DNA of 64,000 nucleotides from Mycobacterium palustre (GTDB lineage: Bacteria; Actinomycetota; Actinomycetes; Mycobacteriales; Mycobacteriaceae), in contig NZ_LQPJ01000136.1 of assembly GCF_002101785.1 (NCBI RefSeq), forward strand, positions 1-64,000. Direction: 5' to 3'. The notes under the pieces were generated by a model, which made no database searches, was not told the origin of the DNA, and saw nothing but the letters and a program-made list of their open reading frames with translations. Below are positions 58,840 through 64,000 of this stretch, piece by piece. How positions within the stretch are numbered: position 1 is the first letter of the stretch; the number at the start of each line of letters is the position of its first letter. Both the position numbers and the translations under genes were made by a program.

Positions 58840-60183
58840 TTAGCCGGGCGCGCCGCCGCGGATCCGTTCGCGGTCCGGCAAGTCGAGGTAGCGCTCGAGG
58901 TTGCGGTGCATGTTGATCACGCGCCGCTCTTCGCTGGAGAGCACCAAGTGGGTGAAGCCGGGCTGGTGTAGGCCTCGCTGCAGGCCCGCGAGCAAGCGGA
59001 TGTCCTGGGTGAGCACTAGGCCCGGCTCGGCTTGCCCGGCGGTGGTGCGCACATCGGTTGGCCTGTTGCGCGCGGCACCGGGCGCCATGCGCGTCGTCAG
59101 GAAGATGACCATCTCGCCGTGATCGGGATCGGGGCCGGGGCGCGAGCACATGACGGTCAGGTGATCGGCGTTGGCCAGCAACGTCATGTTGGGGAACACG
59201 TTGTACTGGTGCAGCCGGGTGATCCGGTCGGTGTCGGCCCAACCGAGGTTCACCCCGCGGCTGGCCGCGAACTCCCGCGTGCGCGCCGCGATCAAATCCT
59301 GCACGGTCTGCCCGGGCCGGCGCTCGTCGGCGGGGAACGGGGCGCCCTCGGCCGCGCCCATCAGCGCGCCCTGCGTGGAGACGTAGGCGTCCCAGACCTC
59401 TTCGTCGCTCAGCGCGCCGTCGAAGCGTGGGCTCGGCACGCCGTAAGGCTGGTCGGACTTGCCGGTATGGCCCCAGATCTGTTGCGGCGCATGGATATCG
59501 TCCACGCAGCGCAACAGCTCCGGATGCAGCGTCTGAATGTGATAGGTCTCGCTGTAGCCGTCGGCGATCGTCTTCCAGTTGGCCTCGACGTCGACGGTTA
59601 GCGTGGCGTAGCAGCGGAAGTCTTCCAGCCGGCACCAGGCGATGTCGTCGGGGACCGCCTCGAGGTACTGCAGCAACGGCATCGCGTCGACGTCGAGGTT
59701 GACGAAGACGAGCCCCGCCCAGGCGTCGACCCGGACCGGAACGAGCGGAAAGTCCGACATACGCAGCGAGCCGAAGCCCTTGCGGTCAGGCACCCGTTTG
59801 AGCGTGCCGGCCAGGTCCCAGGTCCACCCGTGGTAGCCGCACTTGAGCTCGCGCAGGCCCGCACCCGAACCCACGCACACCGAATTGCCGCGATGCCGGC
59901 AGGCGTTCTGGAAGGCGCGCAGCACGCCGTCGTCCCCGCGAACGATCAGCACCCCGTACGGGCCGCAGCGGTACTCGAAATAGTCCCCCGGTTGGGCGAC
60001 GTGGTCGACCATGCAGGCGAGCTGCCACACCCTCGGCCACATTCGTTCCATCTCGAGCCGAGCGAACTCGGGGGAGTAGTAGCGTTCGGCCGGCACCAGG
60101 GTCGGCGAGGGGGGCGGGGCGCCGATCGCGTCCTGTTGGGCATGGGGGCCGGTGCGGGCCGGGTTGCCGACGGGCGCGTTCAC
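58840..60183 (-). CDS. Rieske non-heme iron oxygenase C
   Basis: 447 residues from a GTG (VNAPVGNPARTG). Rieske ligands Cys95, His97, Cys115 and His118 (ACRHRGN and KCGYHGW), with catalytic ETYHIQTLH. It differs strongly from the A/B pair: longer, with different spacing (17 residues between ligand pairs, against 23) and no companion. It is closer to carnitine- or glycine-betaine-type Rieske monooxygenases by general look, but that is uncertain. It follows the deacylase gene by 10 bp on the same strand and is therefore a two-gene operon with it. Confidence 0.88.
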   Translation of the reverse strand: MNAPVGNPARTGPHAQQDAIGAPPPSPTLVPAERYYSPEFARLEMERMWPRVWQLACMVDHVAQPGDYFEYRCGPYGVLIVRGDDGVLRAFQNACRHRGNSVCVGSGAGLRELKCGYHGWTWDLAGTLKRVPDRKGFGSLRMSDFPLVPVRVDAWAGLVFVNLDVDAMPLLQYLEAVPDDIAWCRLEDFRCYATLTVDVEANWKTIADGYSETYHIQTLHPELLRCVDDIHAPQQIWGHTGKSDQPYGVPSPRFDGALSDEEVWDAYVSTQGALMGAAEGAPFPADERRPGQTVQDLIAARTREFAASRGVNLGWADTDRITRLHQYNVFPNMTLLANADHLTVMCSRPGPDPDHGEMVIFLTTRMAPGAARNRPTDVRTTAGQAEPGLVLTQDIRLLAGLQRGLHQPGFTHLVLSSEERRVINMHRNLERYLDLPDRERIRGGAPG

Positions 60184-60193
60184 CGGCGGTGCC

Positions 60194-61954
<1,761 letters not shown>

Positions 61955-61983
61955 AAAACTCTCCTTGCCGCCGCCGCGCCGGA

Positions 61984-62006
61984 TTACGCTACTTGGAGTA
62001 GCGTAA
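61984..62006. promoter_or_regulatory. perfect inverted repeat upstream of deacylase/Rieske C operon
   Basis: Arms TTACGCTACT and AGTAGCGTAA (10 bp, perfect) flank TGG. It lies 29 bp before the deacylase start, the position expected for a TetR-type operator controlling this operon. No matching regulator gene is adjacent; the controller is probably encoded elsewhere or is one of the regulators described here. Confidence 0.7.
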
Positions 62007-62093
62007 CTCCTGCCGCGGGCAGGGCAATAGGTTCGGCCGAATTTTCAAGAACAGCCGCGACAGCAGGTGCCGCCGGGCGCCAGTCGGACGTCG

Positions 62094-62471
62094 CTACTGA
62101 TCGGCGATGCCGCTCAGCGCGTCGTCGAGAGAGCTGTAGATCGACAGGACGCTGTCCAAGCCCATGAGCTTGATCGGCCTGCTGGTGGCCGCGCCGTTGG
62201 CGACCACCGCGAACTTGGTGGGCGGGGTGACCTCGGCCTGCGCCGTCACCAAGACGGTCATGCCGGCCGAGGCGAGAAAGCCCACGTCGGACAGGTCGAC
62301 GATCAGCGCCGGGGGCGCGGCGGTCGACGCCGTCTGGATGGCCTCGGCCAGCTGCGGCGCGCTGAGCATGTCCACTTCACCCGAGACGCTCAGTACGACC
62401 GCCTGGTCTACCTGGTGTTTCCCAACCTCGAAGGCCGTCGGGTCGACCGCGTCACCGGATTGTTCGACCAT
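62094..62471 (-). CDS. STAS-domain anti-anti-sigma factor-like protein
   Basis: 125 residues. VVLSVSGEVDMLSAPQLAEAIQTA and PALIVDLSDVGFLASAGMTVLVTAQAE form the STAS fold, with the phosphorylatable Ser in the FLASAGM loop. Such proteins bind GHKL anti-sigma kinases such as RsbW. The only candidate partner in the window is the RsbW-like gene at 22562, which is not adjacent. ATG start; ribosome site not obvious. Confidence 0.85.
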   Translation of the reverse strand: MVEQSGDAVDPTAFEVGKHQVDQAVVLSVSGEVDMLSAPQLAEAIQTASTAAPPALIVDLSDVGFLASAGMTVLVTAQAEVTPPTKFAVVANGAATSRPIKLMGLDSVLSIYSSLDDALSGIADQ

Positions 62472-62876
62472 GCTTACTCACATTCATCCCTTGTCGGTCA
62501 CCGACACGTCAGACGGCCGATGGTTGGGCCCGGGCTGTTGACTCAACCCACAAAAGGCGCTTCGTACCGCGGAACCAATCCATCGATTCTGCACCGCCGG
62601 GCGAAGGTGGTTAGCCGCGCGTGTTTACTCGATGGTAAGTCACGCGGAAATAGGCACATGCGGCAGTGGGCCCGGCCTGGGCGCGCGGTCCGGGCGGCGT
62701 CGCGCCCGCGGCGGGTAATCCGACTGAACCAACTCGCCCCCCGCCCCGTGGTCCGGGCGTGCGCGACGGTCGCCGCCAGAGTTGCGCGCGCCACCAGCCC
62801 GTGGGTGAATCGCCTCCGCCGAGTTCGTTCCGGGCTGCGCGGCTTGGCCCCGAAAACGCCGGAGAGGACGGTGGGC
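62472..62876. other. gene-free stretch of about 405 bp
   Basis: Minus-strand frames exist but are Arg/Pro-rich and look like antisense shadows. The first ~150 bp is AT-richer and should hold the STAS promoter. GGAGAGGA at about 62861 is the ribosome site of the peroxidase gene. No RNA or repeat was recognised. Confidence 0.5.
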
Positions 62877-64000
62877 ATGGAGCCCGTTGATCAGGATGGC
62901 CAACAGGACGAAACACCAGGCGGCACCGAACATCCCCGCCGCTTCGCGTTGACCCGGAGGAACGCGTTGCTCGGCATGGGCGCGGTCGCCGGATTCGCCG
63001 CGGTGGACGTCGGTGGATTCGCCTACGCGGGCGGGTGGCTGCGGCCCGACAACCCGCTCACGCCGCCGCGGTTCGCCGACCGTTTCGAACACGTATACGG
63101 CCGCCACGCCGGTTTCCGGCGAAATCACGCCAAGGGGCTCAGCGCCACGGGATCGTTCGCGAGCACCGGCGCGGGCGCGGCCATCTGCCGGGCGGCGGTC
63201 TTCCGGGAGGGCACCGTCGACGTCGTCGGCAGGTTTTCGCTCGGTGGCGGCCTGCCGGACCAGGCGGACAAACCCGAGACCGTCCGCGGCTTCGGATTGC
63301 TGTTCGACGCGGGCGCCCAGCAATGGCGCACCGCAATGGTCAACGTGCCGGTCTTCACCGACAGCACGCCAGAGGGGTTCTACGAACGCCTGCTCGCGTC
63401 CAAACCCGTCCCGGGGACCGGGAAGCCCGACCCGCAGAAGATGGCCGCGTTTCTCGATCGCCATCCCGAGACCGCCGCGGCGATGAAGATCATCAAGCAG
63501 TCGCCGCCGAGCGCGGGGTTTGCGGACAGCACGTTTTACGGGCTGAACGCCTTCTGGTTCACCAACAGCGCCGGCGCCACCGTGCCCGTGCGCTGGGCCG
63601 TGGTTCCGCAGGACGCCGGCGGCGCCGGTGCGCCGGGGCCGTCCCGCGGCAAGGACTTTCTTTTCGACGACCTGATCCGCACGCTGGCCCAGCGCCCGCT
63701 CAAGTGGCGGCTGATTCTGACGGTGGGTGAGCCCGGCGACCCGACCCATGACGCCACCAAACCGTGGCCGCGATCGCGGCGCACCATCGACGCCGGGACC
63801 GTCACCATCACGGCCGTGCACACCGAGGAAGAGGGCAACGCGCGCGACATCAACTTCGACCCGCTGGTGCTGCCCGACGGCATCACGCCGTCCGACGATC
63901 CCCTGCCCGCGGCGCGGTCGGCGGTGTACGCCCGCTCCTTCACGCGCCGCGCCGAAGAACCCAAGTCGCCGAGCGCGGTCAACGTGGCGCGGGTGCTGTC
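62877..64000 (+). CDS. Tat-exported catalase-family peroxidase, truncated at window edge
   Basis: At least 374 residues visible; the 3' end is outside the window. GGAGAGGA is 8 bp before the ATG; GTG 62871 is an alternative. The leader ALTRRNALLGMGAVAGFAAV has a twin-arginine motif (Arg27-Arg28). The mature part resembles small catalase-related peroxidases (SrpA-like): RFEHVYGRHAGFRRNHAKGLSATGSF holds the catalytic His, and GLNAFWFTNSAG the distal Asn-like region. The proximal Tyr heme ligand would lie beyond the visible part. Likely a heme peroxidase acting outside the plasma membrane against peroxides. Confidence 0.8.
   Translation, partial: MEPVDQDGQQDETPGGTEHPRRFALTRRNALLGMGAVAGFAAVDVGGFAYAGGWLRPDNPLTPPRFADRFEHVYGRHAGFRRNHAKGLSATGSFASTGAGAAICRAAVFREGTVDVVGRFSLGGGLPDQADKPETVRGFGLLFDAGAQQWRTAMVNVPVFTDSTPEGFYERLLASKPVPGTGKPDPQKMAAFLDRHPETAAAMKIIKQSPPSAGFADSTFYGLNAFWFTNSAGATVPVRWAVVPQDAGGAGAPGPSRGKDFLFDDLIRTLAQRPLKWRLILTVGEPGDPTHDATKPWPRSRRTIDAGTVTITAVHTEEEGNARDINFDPLVLPDGITPSDDPLPAARSAVYARSFTRRAEEPKSPSAVNVARVL

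Noticed and set aside
62640..63821. 393-codon minus-strand frame opposite the peroxidase
   Set aside because: The plus-strand frame has a Tat signal and catalase-family motifs; the minus frame does not.

Overview
The window is GC-rich, densely coding actinobacterial chromosome and almost certainly comes from a mycobacterium, probably a nontuberculous species. The evidence is gene content: a mycolic-acid cyclopropane synthase/methyltransferase, a WS/DGAT acyltransferase, an MmpL transporter, three F420-type luciferase-like oxidoreductases, an Eis-family acetyltransferase, a PrrB-like sensor kinase, a large decarboxylase of the Rv2531c type and an SCO6745-family protein. No rRNA, tRNA, CRISPR array, insertion sequence or phage module was seen.

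Left part (1-17 kb): an HXXEE protein diverges from a double-HTH TetR regulator. Decayed amidase and GMC oxidoreductase genes follow. Next come a divergent LysR/EamA exporter pair, a flavin monooxygenase, an MFS exporter with an extra C-terminal domain, an SRPBCC/TetR pair with a perfect palindrome over the SRPBCC start codon, an LLM oxidoreductase, a secreted TPM-like protein with a Gly-rich tail, and a LysR gene between MFS transporters.

Middle part (17-37 kb): hemolysin III, LLM oxidoreductase, 2-hydroxyacid dehydrogenase, a 42-residue Gly-repeat microprotein, GNAT, acyl-CoA dehydrogenase, an RsbW-like ATPase, and a WS/DGAT gene divergent from the mycolate methyltransferase. A frameshifted PIG-L deacetylase, a hemerythrin and an SCO6745 gene lie on one strand. 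They are followed by a ketopantoate-reductase-like gene, the large decarboxylase, and a PadR gene divergent from an NTF2-like pseudogene and an LLM gene.

Right-middle part (37-49 kb): a TetR, acyl-CoA dehydrogenase, Eis-like, FAD-oxidoreductase string; an orphan PrrB-like kinase; MmpL with a short partner; and a NarL-type two-component pair in which the kinase frame has no stop before the regulator.

Right part (49-62 kb) is the most distinctive region. An aldehyde dehydrogenase diverges from a run of genes encoding Rieske oxygenase A, a ~110-residue companion, an amidohydrolase lacking the usual HxH, MarR, a 2Fe-2S ferredoxin, an SDR, Rieske oxygenase B, a second companion and a TauD/TfdA dioxygenase. 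Two CAAGTACTTG palindromes precede the ferredoxin, and a near-identical site lies between the aldehyde dehydrogenase and Rieske A. On the other strand an N-acyl-D-amino-acid deacylase-like gene and a third Rieske oxygenase form an operon behind a separate perfect palindrome. I read this as a self-contained oxidative catabolic island of unknown substrate. The window ends in a STAS-domain gene and a Tat-exported catalase-family peroxidase cut by the right edge.

Several genes carry frameshifts or an in-frame stop. Some also lack essential motifs (amidase N-terminus, GMC C-terminus), so real decay is likely there. The single-base lesions could be assembly errors and should be checked against reads.
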